A stretch of DNA of 64,000 nucleotides, from assembly GCA_021234155.1 (NCBI GenBank), contig JAJEKV010000248.1:186001-250000 (forward strand), given 5' to 3'. Every line of letters begins with the position of its first letter. The first letter of the stretch is position 1. The DNA is from Isoetes taiwanensis (taxonomy: Eukaryota > Streptophyta > Lycopodiopsida > Isoetales > Isoetaceae). Both the position numbers and the translations under genes were made by a program. This document shows positions 36,798 to 47,599 of the stretch, in pieces. Below the pieces are notes generated by a model. It had not been told where the DNA came from. It saw nothing but the letters and a program-made list of their open reading frames with translations, and did no database searches.

Positions 36798-39273
36798 TTG
36801 AGAGACATGGGTGCAAAGCATGCAGATTTATGGGCAGATGGCAGCATATATCCAAAGGATCCTATCACTGGGCCTCCAGAATTCAAGTCTGTAAGTGATC
36901 TACTGAAGTTTGCATGTGAAGGAAAACTAGGTTTGCTAGGATACTGTGAAAACATGCATAAGTACATAAACCAAATCTGCACTCAGTTACAATGTTGTCA
37001 GTTTAGCATGAGAATGAACGATTACACAGTAAAGATACTAGAATTTCAGAATTCTCAATTGCTAGAGAAGGTAGCATCTCTGAAGACAAGTTTGTCTAGC
37101 ATGCATAATGCATTATGTTATAAGGAGACAACTCTCCTGCAAATGGATAGCCAACTGAAATGCATGAGAAGCAAATTCAATGTAGCAGAAAGAAATGCCA
37201 AGACACTGCAAAGTAGGCTAAACTGTTTGAAGAAGACACCACAAGGATACAGAGAAAGAATAAGAAAGAGCAAGATGATTGAAGAACTCAAGCCTACTTG
37301 TGGAGCTGCTCGGAAAAGAATCTTCGCAATCAAGCAGGCCCTCAACTGAAAGAAGGATAAAAAGTGTGTGCGAAAGAATGTTGGTAATATTGTTAAATCA
37401 ATTGCATCAAAAGATGAAATCTTGTCGTTGTTGAGCGATCCAATGAATGTTGGCCTTCGGATTGGTGTATTAGAGATGGCTATGAAAGAGATTAGTGACA
37501 AAATAAATGAAGAAGATGTGCAAGCAGCATGTGATACAATTGGCATCAGTAGAGAAGGGTATAGAAGTTTATTCAAAACTTTTCATCAGGCCATTAGATC
37601 ATTGGGAAGTAAGAAGGATGTCATTCCACGTCCTTATGCGATTGAGTCTACTCGAAAGAGAAGGAACCTTACGGTGGAGGAGATCTTTGGAAAGATGTAC
37701 TCTATTGAGGCTGGTCATACTCCGAATTTGAAAGGTAAGAAAGATAGTGCATGTGATATCATTGGCTTGAATGAAAGGAATAATGTTTGGTTTGATCTCG
37801 AGGCTTTGTTGAAGTTCATGGTTGTTTATTACAATGTCTTACCAAGCCAACGGAGAAGAAACTCTGGACATTTGTATCAAACTTGACGAGATGGAATTGA
37901 CAAGTCAAAAAAAGTATGAGAGGGTTTCTTTAGTTTTTATGAATTATGCGCTCTCTCCTGACTATGCAGAAAGAGGTCAATTACCTAAGCCAGAAAGAGA
38001 TGTAGAATGGTTCTCAGTATAATTAGAGGAGCACACATGGTAGCTAGGCACGTTTCAGGTGAGAAAAGAAAACTATGAGGTCTTAAAATGGGTTATGAAT
38101 TTGACCGACATCCCAAGATTAATTGGTCTTTATGAAGCTGGAGAAAGATTGGAGGTGGAAGGCCACGGATCATTCAAGGTGAGGTTCCATCTTGCTACAG
38201 ACTTGAAGACCGAAAAAGCTTTGTATAATGTATCTTCCACACCAGCACAAACCTCAAGGAACTGCATATATTGTTCATACACTTTGAAGCAGAAGACAGG
38301 ACAAAGTATTAGTACTTTAACATGCAACCAAAATCTGCCACCTACTCGAGACAAGGAAGATTCAAAAATGGATGCAGTATTGCCGATTCCTCTAGAAAGG
38401 GTTCATCCATGTACTTTGCATGCAATGGTACGTATTGTAGAGAAAATGATACATGCTAGTTGTTGTTTTGTTTGGAACATGAGAAACAAAAAAGATAGGA
38501 TGGAAGGTATTGCACGGGTAGAAAGGGTTCTCTCTGATGCAGGCTTACATGGCGGTTGCGTTAAGCTAGAGCAGGACACAAAGACATCTAGCAAAAGCTC
38601 CAGGCCAGCCAAAGTGTGCTTAGGTGGTGAAAAAGCATGATATTTCTTGCAGCAAATAGACCCTAAGCATAAAAATGCGGTATGAGTTTGGTAAACTACG
38701 GTTCTTCGAAGAGAGATAGAAAGCGATGGAGCAAATGGTGCATTAAGGAAGATAGAGGCATGGAATGCATTTTCAAAATTAAATTTTTGTTACAAAAGCA
38801 TTCTTACAAAAAGGAAGATGTTGTAGAGTTCAAAGCTAAGGTGACCCGGTTTCACTAGAGCATACATTAATGCATGGGGAGAAAGTGAGGTAACACATTA
38901 CATTCATTTGTTACATGCACATGGCCCATGGTTAGTAGAAAAGTATGGCAGCCTTGCAATTTGGAATGCACAAGGGATGGAAAAGTCCCACAAACAGGCA
39001 AAGATAGCTTTTCATCGATCGACACAAAGAGGTGGAAATTGTACCATGTCAAAACCTTTGCATCAGATGTGTGAATGGTTTTATAGAAGACTGGTTGCTC
39101 GGCATGAGCGGAATAACAGGCGACGGAAGGGTGCGAGTGTTGCAATAGATCAAGCTGTTGTTGAATTGAGGAAGAGAAGGAGGGCTGTTTGGATGAATTC
39201 AAATGCTCGTGCCTCGCTTAGAGAATGGAGGGCAAAGCGGAAAAGTGTGGGCAGCAAGTACGTAGAGATTTAA
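36798..39273 (+). pseudogene. Unrecognised mobile-looking gene, copy A
   Basis: I do not recognise the family with confidence. The frame begins MRDMGAKHADLWADGSI, after a 25-bp deletion relative to copy B. A predicted coiled coil follows (FQNSQLLEKVASLKTSLSSM; KCMRSKFNVAERNAKTLQSR). An in-frame TGA lies at 37347-37349, then a helical region to about 37830, a frame change, and the block LDICIKLDEMELTSQKKYER. TAA/TAG stops lie at 38020-38040. A cysteine pair follows (RNCIYCSYT), then IPLERVHPCTLHAMVRIVEK, a TGA at 38638-38640, and a C-terminal part with VTHYIHLLHAHGPWLVEKYG and FHRSTQRGGN. The alternating Asp/Glu/His-rich blocks recall transposase-like proteins of unknown families in animals and plants; that is only an impression. 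Extra frame damage at 38660-38860 is absent from copy B. Confidence 0.6.
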
Positions 39274-39889
39274 GGTATATGTTTCAATGATATTATGTTA
39301 CTCAATTTATCTATCATTGCATGCATGTTGGTTCAATAGATGCATGTTGATCTCAAAAATGGCAGTCTTGATGCTTCATCAAATTGATGCTTTTGATTGT
39401 CAGATTTAAGCTGGCACATAAATCTCACTTCATTAAATGCTGAGCACTAAATGCATTTTCTTTGATGCAGGTTAATGGAGTGCTCAGTGTCAGAGTAGCA
39501 ATGTGAAGTATTTTTGTGAGCTTAGGGTACAGACTACCAAAGTTACCATTGGATTCTTCTAACTTTCCTATCTGTGTGTTATGTGATGTGGGAAACAATT
39601 AATACATTTGGCATGTTATTAAGAACATGTAGTTACAGTGATCTGATTAGCATAAATAAAGTTGTGAGATGAGACATGCGAGACAGATGATAGGATGTAG
39701 GGCAACTTTGAATGAATTTTGAAGTTGTTGAATCCGAGTCTCTTTTGATACCTTCTCTTTAATTTTCACAAGCAAATGATTTTCCAGGTCTGATGTGTTC
39801 TTATTGCCTTGTTTTTCCTTATGTATGCATTACATTACTGGAATCTTATGACCCATTTGAATCAGAATGAAAAGAACTTTCTGATTTAT
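39274..39889 (+). other. 3' flank of copy A
   Basis: No coding sequence is seen. It is nearly identical to 63393-64000 after copy B. A splice-like TTTGATGCAG|GTTAATGGAG occurs near 39470, and an AATAAAG polyadenylation-like word near 39655. Confidence 0.5.
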
Positions 39890-39966
39890 ATCTTCTTTCT
39901 TATTTTTGGATTGTGTTGGTATGTGTGCCAGGGAACGCCGCATGTAACGCCGCATGCGGCGTTCCC
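39890..39966 (+). repeat. Palindromic terminal-repeat sequence, right-hand copy
   Basis: After ATATCTTCTTTC and GATTGTGTTGGTATGTGTGC comes GGGAACGCCGCATGTAACGC followed by CGCATGCGGCGTTCCC. The core AACGCCGCATGCGGCGTT is a perfect 18-base palindrome, and the half-site GGAACGCCGCATG stands just before it. The reverse complement of the whole 77-base stretch lies at 59341-59416. Confidence 0.75.
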
Positions 39967-40000
39967 TTCATCTTGCGGGCTCTTGCGGGATCAAGTTGCA

Positions 40001-40070
40001 GAATTTGAAATGCCAAGCCAGCATTCAATGAAAGAATTTGAAATGCGTAGCCAGCATTCAATGAAAGAAT
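40001..40070 (+). repeat. 33-bp direct repeat pair
   Basis: GAATTTGAAATGC, AGCCAGCATTCAATGAAA occurs twice in tandem (about 40001 and 40034) with a two-base difference. The function is unknown. Confidence 0.7.
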
Positions 40071-41468
40071 TTAGAGTGGAGAAAAAAATTTCGATGGCTA
40101 TTGTCTACGAATTTTGTGCTCAGGCATTCTTGCGCCTCAAAAGTCCTCCGACTCATTTGGCGCCAGTCTCATTTTTTGGCACTTAGCTACATCGGATATT
40201 AAAAGTGCGGGACGCCATTGGATCTGCAGGTAAAACACAGCATTGGGACGACTTAGCCAGACGGGGTCGTGCGGAAAAAACTAAATGCCATTTTTTGCTC
40301 AGGATTTTCCAGAATGCAGAGTTGAAGTTCAAGAGAAATCTTTGCTCAGTTGCCGAGGAACGAGTTGGATGCCAGCTTGGAGGCTTAGGATCAACCAGGT
40401 CAGCTTTTATTTTGTATCGATTTGTTGGTGAACGTTTTCATGCATTTTCAAGCTTTTTTATGTTTTCATATGCAGGATTCTAGATACAAATAGTTTGAAT
40501 CCATTCCACACTACAATTTGTAAGGATCCAAGAACATTCGTCAGCCTGTCCATAGACATCGTGAGCTGTTCCTTTTTTTATGTGTTGAGATGTAGTAGAC
40601 AATATTCTGAAGCGTTAATTCTCTGCTGCATTTTTTCTTCACCTATTTTATTTTGTCTGTTATATTCGTTTTGGCACTAACAGGCTTCCAATAGTTGTTT
40701 ACACGTACATTCACAATCATATGATGACATGAGAGTTTTCATTTGCACGTCTTAGACTGTTCAGAATAGAGGTTTGATGTTAGCATATAAGCAGGTCTAT
40801 GGTTAGGGGCTAAGCAAATCACTTAACCAAAACATCGTTTTCCCAGCTCCACATCTCCATCTTTGCATTTGTCTGAGATTTGGAAAAAAATCCTTCCCAA
40901 GTGGTGTATAAATTCAGGTAGAAGTAATTCATGATGGAAACAGAGCAATGATTGATGCCAGTGGAAGAATGGAGCATGGTTATTTTTATTTGTTTTCATC
41001 TCCATGCTGATGTTTTTAGAATTTCTATTATATGGCATGACATGCTCAATAATACTTTCTGAGCTCCTTTTATTGTCAGCAGACTAATGTTATTTCCTTT
41101 AACATTTGACCGAATTATAATTGTGGGCATGGTTTGCGGCGGACCTTTGGTCAAAGGAGACTAGAGATGCCAAAACTGTAGCATAGGTTATACGGTCTTT
41201 TATAACATGGCCTTTACAAGATATCTGCAAAGTAAATGTGATTAGTGAAGGTTTGGTTGTTCATAAAAAGTGTGATGTATTGCTTCAGCTGACTTACAGA
41301 TCCAAGGGCCTTCCTAGCAGATTGTTCATTACAAAACACATTATTCTTTGCCTGCATGCAACCATAGATCATGCATTATAGAGAAAAACATGAAATTTTT
41401 CTGTTTGCCTCAAATAGACATGATAGACTTGATATATAGATAGTTCTAATTGTATCCTTTATCTGTAG

Positions 41469-41552
41469 GATTTAGCTTTTTATGAGTCATTGAGGAGCAT
41501 CAAGTTCAATGGGGGCAGCGAAACATTATGCAGTATCTTACAATCCATTAAG
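41469..41552 (+). other. Possible 84-nt exon
   Basis: An acceptor (TTATCTGTAG) precedes and a donor (GTATGG) follows 28 open codons, DLAFYESLRSIKFNGG then SETLCSILQSIK, in a phase-0 cassette. The sequence looks coding and lies in AT-rich, intron-like DNA. No family is recognised and no neighbouring exon could be linked with certainty. Confidence 0.35.
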
Positions 41553-41639
41553 GTATGGGCTTAAACTTATAATATGGCATCAGAATGTTCCCATGGTTTC
41601 TATATTTGCTACATTTTTTATGTAGATGCTTGAGCTATT

Positions 41640-42003
41640 GATGTGCTTTTATTAGGCTTCAAGGCTTTTGAAGAAGTGGATTTCAAGTCTGGTTTTTGCA
41701 TTCTTCATGATCACAGTATAGGTGTCCAGCGGAGGCAAGCACCTTCATTTTTGAAATGTTATCAGAATATTTCCATGGTTATGGTTTTGTTGCTACATTA
41801 TGTAGATGTTGGAGGCCTATTTTCATACAAATTATAACCTATTTGTACAGGTGCGACTACAAGCTGGTCAACTACAAGCTGAATTTGATGTGCCTTCAAT
41901 ATGCTAATGCTTTTGAAGAAGTGGAATCCAAGTTTAATGTATGCCATCCTTCTGATCACCGTATAGGTGTCCAGCAAAGGCAAGCACCTTCGGGCAAGGT
42001 ATA
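41640..42003 (+). repeat. Two diverged copies of an exon-like block
   Basis: CTTTTGAAGAAGTGGA, then ATGATCACAGTATAGGTGTCC and AGGCAAGCACCTTC occur at about 41665-41750 and again at 41910-41992. The second copy is preceded by an acceptor-like GTACAG and VRLQAGQLQAEFDVPS-coding sequence. It looks like a duplicated gene segment; reading frames differ between copies. Confidence 0.4.
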
Positions 42004-43060
42004 ACTGTCATCCTAGACTATGGCTTTTCCATTATCTTTTTAACATATTCAAGTCATTTTATTTACTCAGGGAAACAGCAAGGCATGAGAAATGTCAGGA
42101 AAATAACAAGAGATGAGAAAAATGTTACACCCACTCTCAGGTAACCAAAGGCCTTTAACCCGAGGAGATATTCTTAAAGAATGGATTTGAAAAAGAGTCT
42201 TGAGAATAATTAGAGGTATTGTAAAGCTTCAGATTCCTAAACTATTTTTTGCATGTATTAAAAAAGATTGATTATTGAGAAGTTTATGTCACATAACCAC
42301 AGATCATGTTCCAACTTCCTTTATATCGCACCATTAATCGATCCGAATGTTGCGGAGATAGCTGCGGTTGGAGTGCATTACTGGCGGCCGAGGAGTTGTT
42401 AAGCAAAGTACCCTAGAAAAACCAATACCTGTATCTAAGCAGTTTGGTTGGAAAGTGATAACTTGAACAATGTTGAACTTCTAATGATGTAGGATTTGCA
42501 AGTGTGCATGATCTTCTATTAAGTCGTATTTAATTAAAGTGGGACTCATTCCATTCCCATTTTTTTTCGGAACCCTGTTAATTTACATGAAAAAGAGCAC
42601 CCAGGCCGAAAACTATCCTTAATTCGATTTTTTGTCTAGAACTCGTGATGAAGCTTTCCTCCGATTTTTCCACGATTAGCGAGTCGAGAACAAGAACAAT
42701 GCAAGCTGAAACAAAGGAAATTCATTCTGATTGAAATCAAAGTTCTAGATTGAAACCAAAGTTTACAATGGTTGAAGATACCATGATGGTCGGTGACACA
42801 AATATTACATCATCTTAGCACCACGGACCACCCTCGGGAACAACATACGAGCAAAGGTCGAGGCGTTCCAAGCCACAAGAGCAACTTGAAGAGAATAGAA
42901 ATCTGAACACGCTAGCGACATGGCTCCGATCATGTCCTTTTCATTCGACGAAAATCTTTGGAAAGGCAAAATCAAGTTAGTGCAAGTGATCGCGACGAAC
43001 AATACAAATAAAAGAAAACAACCCGGTTCTAAGGGCCATTTTGAAGAATGTAGGTATAGA

Positions 43061-43740
43061 GGCCTTTCTCGACATGATCGAGAAAGGCCCCTCCGATGTA
43101 ACTTAGAGCCCAAAAAACAAAAACAAGGAAAAAAAATTCCTTCTTTTTTAAGTAGGCAAAAAAAAAAAATTTTGAGGGCCTTTCTTGACTCATGAGTCGA
43201 GAAAGACCCTCAAAACCTCTATGGCCTTTCTCGATTCATGAGTCGAGAAGCGTAACTCGAGCAAAAAAAAAAAATTTTTTCCTTTTTTTTTAACTACGGG
43301 AAAAAAAAAGTTTTTTTCAAGAAAAATTTTAGGGGCCTTTCAATTCGTGGGTCGAGAAAAGCATCCGAGAGTAAAAAAACGAAGTTTTGGGGGTTGAGAA
43401 AGGAAGCTCAAAGTGAAAAAGCGAGAGTTCGAGGTCGAGACGTTAGATCGAGGACCTTTCACCATTTCGAGAAAGGGCGTACCAAACTCAAAAAAAGCGC
43501 GGTTTTAAGAAGGAAGGCCTTTCTCGACTCAAGGAATGAGAAAGGCTCAAAGCAAAAACGAGTTTGGGGGTTAGAAGGCCTTTCTCGACTTCCAGAAAGG
43601 AAAAAGCAAAGTTTAAAACGCCAGTTTAGGGGTCAAAGACCTTTCGACTCACAGTCGAGAAAAGCGGCTTCAAAAGCAAAAAACACAAAGTTTGAGGGGT
43701 CTTTCTCAACTTCGAGAGTCGAGAAAGGCGGTTCTAAAAC
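43061..43740. repeat. Array of degenerate CTCGA palindromes
   Basis: About ten partly decayed palindromes of the form CCTTTCTCGACTC/GAGTCGAGAAAGG occur at intervals of about 55-75 bases. The first, 43061-43089, is perfect: GGCCTTTCTCGA, a 5-base loop CATGA, then TCGAGAAAGGCC. The one at 43175-43210 has 18-base arms with two mismatches. Later ones (43518, 43580, 43638 and 43700) are less complete. Purine-rich spacers (AAAGC, AAAAAACGA) lie between them. Confidence 0.8.
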
Positions 43741-44029
43741 CCTTCAAAGTAAAAAATATAGGTGCAGGTGGAAAACATAGTTCTAAAGGCCCTTCAAAAT
43801 AAAAAAACGAGGTCTAAGGCCCTTCAAGATGAAAAACACAAGTCTAAGGCCATTTGGAGTGAAAAACACAACAAGTCCGGGAGAAGGTCGAAAATGAATA
43901 ACCTTCAAACATCATATCATATTACTATACCTTTGTTCAAATGTGATCAAACATACAACAAATGTGGCGAACCTACTTGCCTACTTGTCTCCCTTTTTTA
44001 ATATGTCAATGTTTATCTATAGCTTTATT

Positions 44030-44620
44030 CAAAGATAGCTTTCTAAAATGAAACAATTATATACTATGTATTTTCTAATAAGACAATATCCTATACTATG
44101 TATTTTCAATAAACACAATATCCTATGTATTTTCTATGAAAAAAATACCCTCCCCATAAATTTCCTATGTATTTTCGAAGAATGCCTAATGCACATGTAA
44201 ATAGCAACATATGCATGCACCTATATATACATTATAACTTAAAAAATAATTTACCCTTATAACTAATAATAATGCACCATATAAATATACTTACCCTTAT
44301 AACTAATAATAATGCACCATATAAATATTATGCCCCGCATTGACTTATTTTCAAGACTCACTTTACTCTACTCTACGGGACTTATTTTCAAGACTCTTAT
44401 ACCATGCTTTTTTTCCCCTAATATTTGAATTTTGAAATTTGGTACACACCTTTGTGCCGCCAGATGCTTTTGTACCAGGCGGATCTGCAACCAAGAATTA
44501 ACGTCGAGAATCCATCGGAAGGAGAACTAATAGCTGTAAGGATTTCTTCAATATCTCACCGATTTTTCTCAACAATCTTGGTAAGGATTTCGCCAATATC
44601 TCACCGATTCCGGATAGAAG
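44030..44620 (+). repeat. Cluster of short local duplications
   Basis: Several tandem pairs lie side by side. CTATACTATGTATTTTC pairs are at 44060-44110. A 46-base pair (ATACTTACCCTTATAACTAA onward) is at about 44240 and 44286. GGACTTATTTTCAAGACTC-like pairs are at 44340 and 44380. A pair of about 52 bases with GTAAGGATTTC and CAATATCTCACCGATT lies at 44537 and 44581. Confidence 0.75.
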
Positions 44621-44837
44621 CCACCGGGGCATAAAATATTCAGCAAGAATGAAGGATCCGGCTAAAAACGGGGACTCTTACATGATTTACGTGAGTTAGC
44701 ATGTGGCAATCTTGCGCCAAAACACAGGAGCCCTTTTGATTCCGAGTAATAACTGCGAAGACGAAAATCTGAGGGCTTTCGGTAGTCGTTACGGCATCGA
44801 ATTTTGTAACAAGAAGTGTCGAGGGAATGGCCGGATA

Positions 44838-45225
44838 TGGCTATATAAGCACCCCTTGTCGGCTACTGCGGCAACTCACCGCAGACTATGGCTTACGCAT
44901 TTCCCAAAGGCAAACTTGTCTTTGCTCCTCATATTTGTGTCTCCTTACGTCCGAACCGGCTATGGTGCGAGGCGCAATGCTTCAAATCCACTGCGCCAAC
45001 AATGCGCTGCCGACCAATATGGCTCTTGTGGTTCCACATCCGAATCTTGTTGCCTCGGCTGCCTCAGCCAATGTAAGCTGCGACGGCTTAACATTTTTCA
45101 CTTTTTGGGGCATGGCTACATCTCTATTTCTCGTTTTTTATTTGAGCCAGAGAATGAGAAAAGCCATATCGAGAGACCTCGTCATCGCCACGAAAGAGAT
45201 TTGTTTGCATCTTCGGTAGCATTTT
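44838..45225 (+). CDS. Weak candidate reading frame behind a TATA box
   Basis: CTATATAAG at about 44840 is a good TATA box. An ATG at 44827 opens 130 codons; a second frame from 44703 overlaps it. The 44827 frame has a hydrophobic segment near its C-terminus (LTFFTFWGMATSLFLVFYL) that could be a membrane helix, followed by basic residues. Codon use is unremarkable, no family is recognised, and the TATA box lies inside rather than before the frame. It may be chance sequence of the surrounding element. Confidence 0.2.
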
Positions 45226-45395
45226 AAGAGCATTCATTCGAGAATAAGCTGCAGCCATGGCGCCCGGAGGAACAAAAATGCTATGCTTTTCTGAAGAGAA
45301 ATGCTATATTTAACATTTTCTAGTGAGGCTCCCTGTTCCTCTGCGACCCTGCGATGTTCGCGGTGAAGATCGACTATGGAAATTAAAGGTCGGCT

Positions 45396-45674
45396 ATGGC
45401 TGGGCGTCCTCTTAGTATTGCTCTGTTTGCTTTGCTAATCATTGCCTTTGCTGCGGATCTTCAAGCCCCTGAAAAAAAAGCGAGCCAATTTGAAGATCTT
45501 CAAGCCCTCAAAAAAAGCGAGCCGACCCGGAAGATCAACTCATTTGTGAAATTTGTTTTAGATCACCAAATGTGTTCCATGCGTAAACATCTGTTAAGCC
45601 AAACCAAGCGGGGCCATCTTTTGCCATGCTTAGCTCTTTTTAGCCATGCTTCTGCTCTGAACGGCAAGCATTGA
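45396..45674 (+). CDS. Candidate small secreted protein (92 aa)
   Basis: MAGRPLSIALFALLIIAFAA is a textbook signal peptide, and a signal peptidase-like AFAA-D boundary follows. Next is a duplicated lysine-rich motif, DLQAPEKKAS and DLQALKKSEP, and a short tail with one cysteine. Plant secreted peptides have this general build, but no family is recognised. It lies inside the 42521-46018 element and has no seen promoter of its own. Confidence 0.3.
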   Translation: MAGRPLSIALFALLIIAFAADLQAPEKKASQFEDLQALKKSEPTRKINSFVKFVLDHQMCSMRKHLLSQTKRGHLLPCLALFSHASALNGKH

Positions 45675-46022
45675 ACAAGCCAAAGCCAAGTCCTCGTGGT
45701 TTGGCATTCTTTGCTGGAAAAACACAGCATTCTTTGCTTTCGATTGGAAAAACAGATCATTCTTTGCTTTCGACAAAAAGAAGTTCTTTTAGTCGGCATT
45801 CTTTTGCTTTCGGCCTTCTCACCCCCCCGGAACTCACCTCCCCTTGCACCCCTCTTCTCACCTCCCCTTGCCCCCTCTTCCCCCCCCCTTTTGAACTTCC
45901 TCCCCAACTTCTCCCAACTTCTCCCCCAACTTCCCCCCTTCCCTAAATCAGTATGAGTCCCATTTTCAGTCCGAGTCCCAAAATTCGAGATTTGTCCCAC
46001 TTTAATTAAATACGACTTTATT

Positions 46023-47568
46023 GGTATCATGAGAGTAATTTGATATGGGTCTGCCTCCTTTGTGATGAAGGTCCTCTTGGAGAAAACTACAACTAGCAAT
46101 TATGGTTATTCTCCAGCAAAACATTGTCTTTTTTCATATCTGGAGCATCAATTTGTGTTTTCTACAAATGGTTTAAGGCATCCCCAGTTTTACCTCAGTT
46201 TTATTCCTCTTGAACCTTCATCTCCTCTTATAGATTTTGGCAGGGTGTCATAAACAGAAGCATGCATTTGAAGTTTGAGCTATGCAGTAACTTGAAAATG
46301 CATCAGAAGATTGGATTCAGTAAAGCCCATACCATGCATTGCACTGGCTTTGTAATTATGCCATGCAAGGTTGATACTCTAAAGTTTTGAATAATTCTGG
46401 TTTCTCTAAATCGACATGAGTATTCAATGAACCATAGATGAATTGTTGTATATTTGGAGATTTGCTGATGGACCATAGTGTAAGTGTACCATCCTTCTTT
46501 TCTTTTCTCTTCTTGAACTCATTTGGATATATTGTAGAGACCAAGCCTATACTCCAATCGTTTCATACTTATGGTTATCCAAGTTTTGAACGTCAAACCA
46601 TATGAAGCATCACTCTTTTAAAAATAGATATTTTGAAGAGACGTGTGTACAAGAACTTCCTACGAATGGTAATGCGAGATTTATTTTAAAAATATTGCTT
46701 CCACCACAATTAGATGTGCTTGCATTGAGGTTTATTGACATCTTTCATTTTAATTCTGTTCAGATATGAATTTTTATAGACATTCACTATAGACACACAT
46801 TTACGATGGGCATAATAGGCAAGTGCATAAAGAATGTGTGTAGACATGTCGACAAAATATGTATGTAGCTACTATAGCTTGGCATATGAAATATACCAGT
46901 AATGCTTGACATATTGTTTTTGGTTAGAGTTAGGGTTAGGAATGGGCTTAGGGTTTATGATTTAGGATTTTTTCTTGAACCACTAATATTTCTAGGTTTA
47001 AAGGTTTACGATTCTCCTTAAAATTCAGGTTTTTATGGTTTTATAGAGTTTCGGGTTCATGTTTGTCTTTGTTTGTTTTTTCCGTTGTGTTCAACACCCT
47101 TCTAGAACAAACTTGAGTAACAAAAAAGAAACATCGATGAATTAAGTATGTCTTACACGCATCCACATGAATATATTTCTCAATGGCTATGATACGAGTG
47201 TTACTATCCTTTTGAATTTACTAGCCAAGGTATTACAGCTTCATACACAAAGAACATAGCTACATATTTCTTCCATCTACACACAGAAACCCAATATCAA
47301 TAATTTCCACTACACTTTTAAATGCATTTGTGTTGACTATACATTGGATCCAATATCTTCAACAAAATTCTAAACTATCAGATGCATCTATTTCAAACTA
47401 TGCATCCCATTATTCCTACACACTCCACGCGCTATGACTAATGCCCAATGCTCTTGAACCTTAAACCCTTCACATTTGGCTTTCTTTTACACTTACAAAT
47501 ACATTTATAACTTTTTATCCCACCTACAAACCCTGTTACATCTACCCATTCGACATGTTCACCACTAA
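46023..47568. other. Non-coding stretch including degenerate telomere-like words
   Basis: No gene is supported. At 46925-46980 there are runs of GGTTAGAGTTAGGGTTAGG and TTAGGGTTTATG, i.e. degenerate plant telomere-type (TTTAGGG)n. The right-hand part probably belongs to the Helitron whose end is at 47598. Confidence 0.45.
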
Positions 47569-47598
47569 TGCCCGGCAACGCCGGGCACACGTGTCTAG
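47569..47598 (+). mobile_element. Helitron 3' terminus (hairpin plus CTAG)
   Basis: TGCCCGGC, loop AAC, GCCGGGCA forms a perfect 8-bp hairpin. It is followed eight bases later by CTAG and then T. A GC-rich hairpin about 10 bases before a CTRR end, with T as the next host base, is the diagnostic 3' end of Helitrons. The 5' end (TC after an A) lies to the left and could not be fixed. No helicase is nearby, so the copy is non-autonomous. Confidence 0.8.
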
Positions 47599-47599
47599 T

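Larger units (their letters stand above)
42521..46018. mobile_element. 3.5-kb element with perfect 25-bp terminal inverted repeats
   Basis: Bases 42521-42545, starting AAGTCGTATTTAATTAAAGT, are the exact reverse complement of 45994-46018. TATT stands on both sides (42517-42520 and 46019-46022), a 4-bp target duplication. Subterminal GGGACTC words are also mirrored. The interior holds a palindrome array (43061-43740), several local tandem repeats and two weak reading frames, but no transposase that I recognise, so it is a non-autonomous element of unassigned superfamily. Sola, Ginger and some other superfamilies make 4-bp duplications; none is claimed here. Confidence 0.8.

Noticed and set aside
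36798-39273. Stop codons corrected by U-to-C RNA editing
   Set aside because: Such editing in ferns and hornworts acts in organelles, and nothing here is organellar. A dead duplicated copy is simpler.
42805-43113. 102-codon minus-strand frame with a hydrophobic stretch
   Set aside because: It overlaps the start of the palindrome array and lies inside a non-autonomous element; no homologue recognised, and AT/T-rich sequence easily codes for hydrophobic residues.
43061-43740. CRISPR-like regular palindromes
   Set aside because: Repeats are degenerate, spacing is uneven, spacers are themselves related low-complexity sequence, and the context is a plant nuclear genome.
43394-43780. 128-codon lysine/arginine-rich frame
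   Set aside because: It is made from the purine-rich spacers and palindromes of the repeat array, and its composition follows the repeats.
45671-46099. Open frames in the C-rich stretch on both strands
   Set aside because: Low-complexity CCCTT/CCCCAACTT sequence; no protein-like composition.
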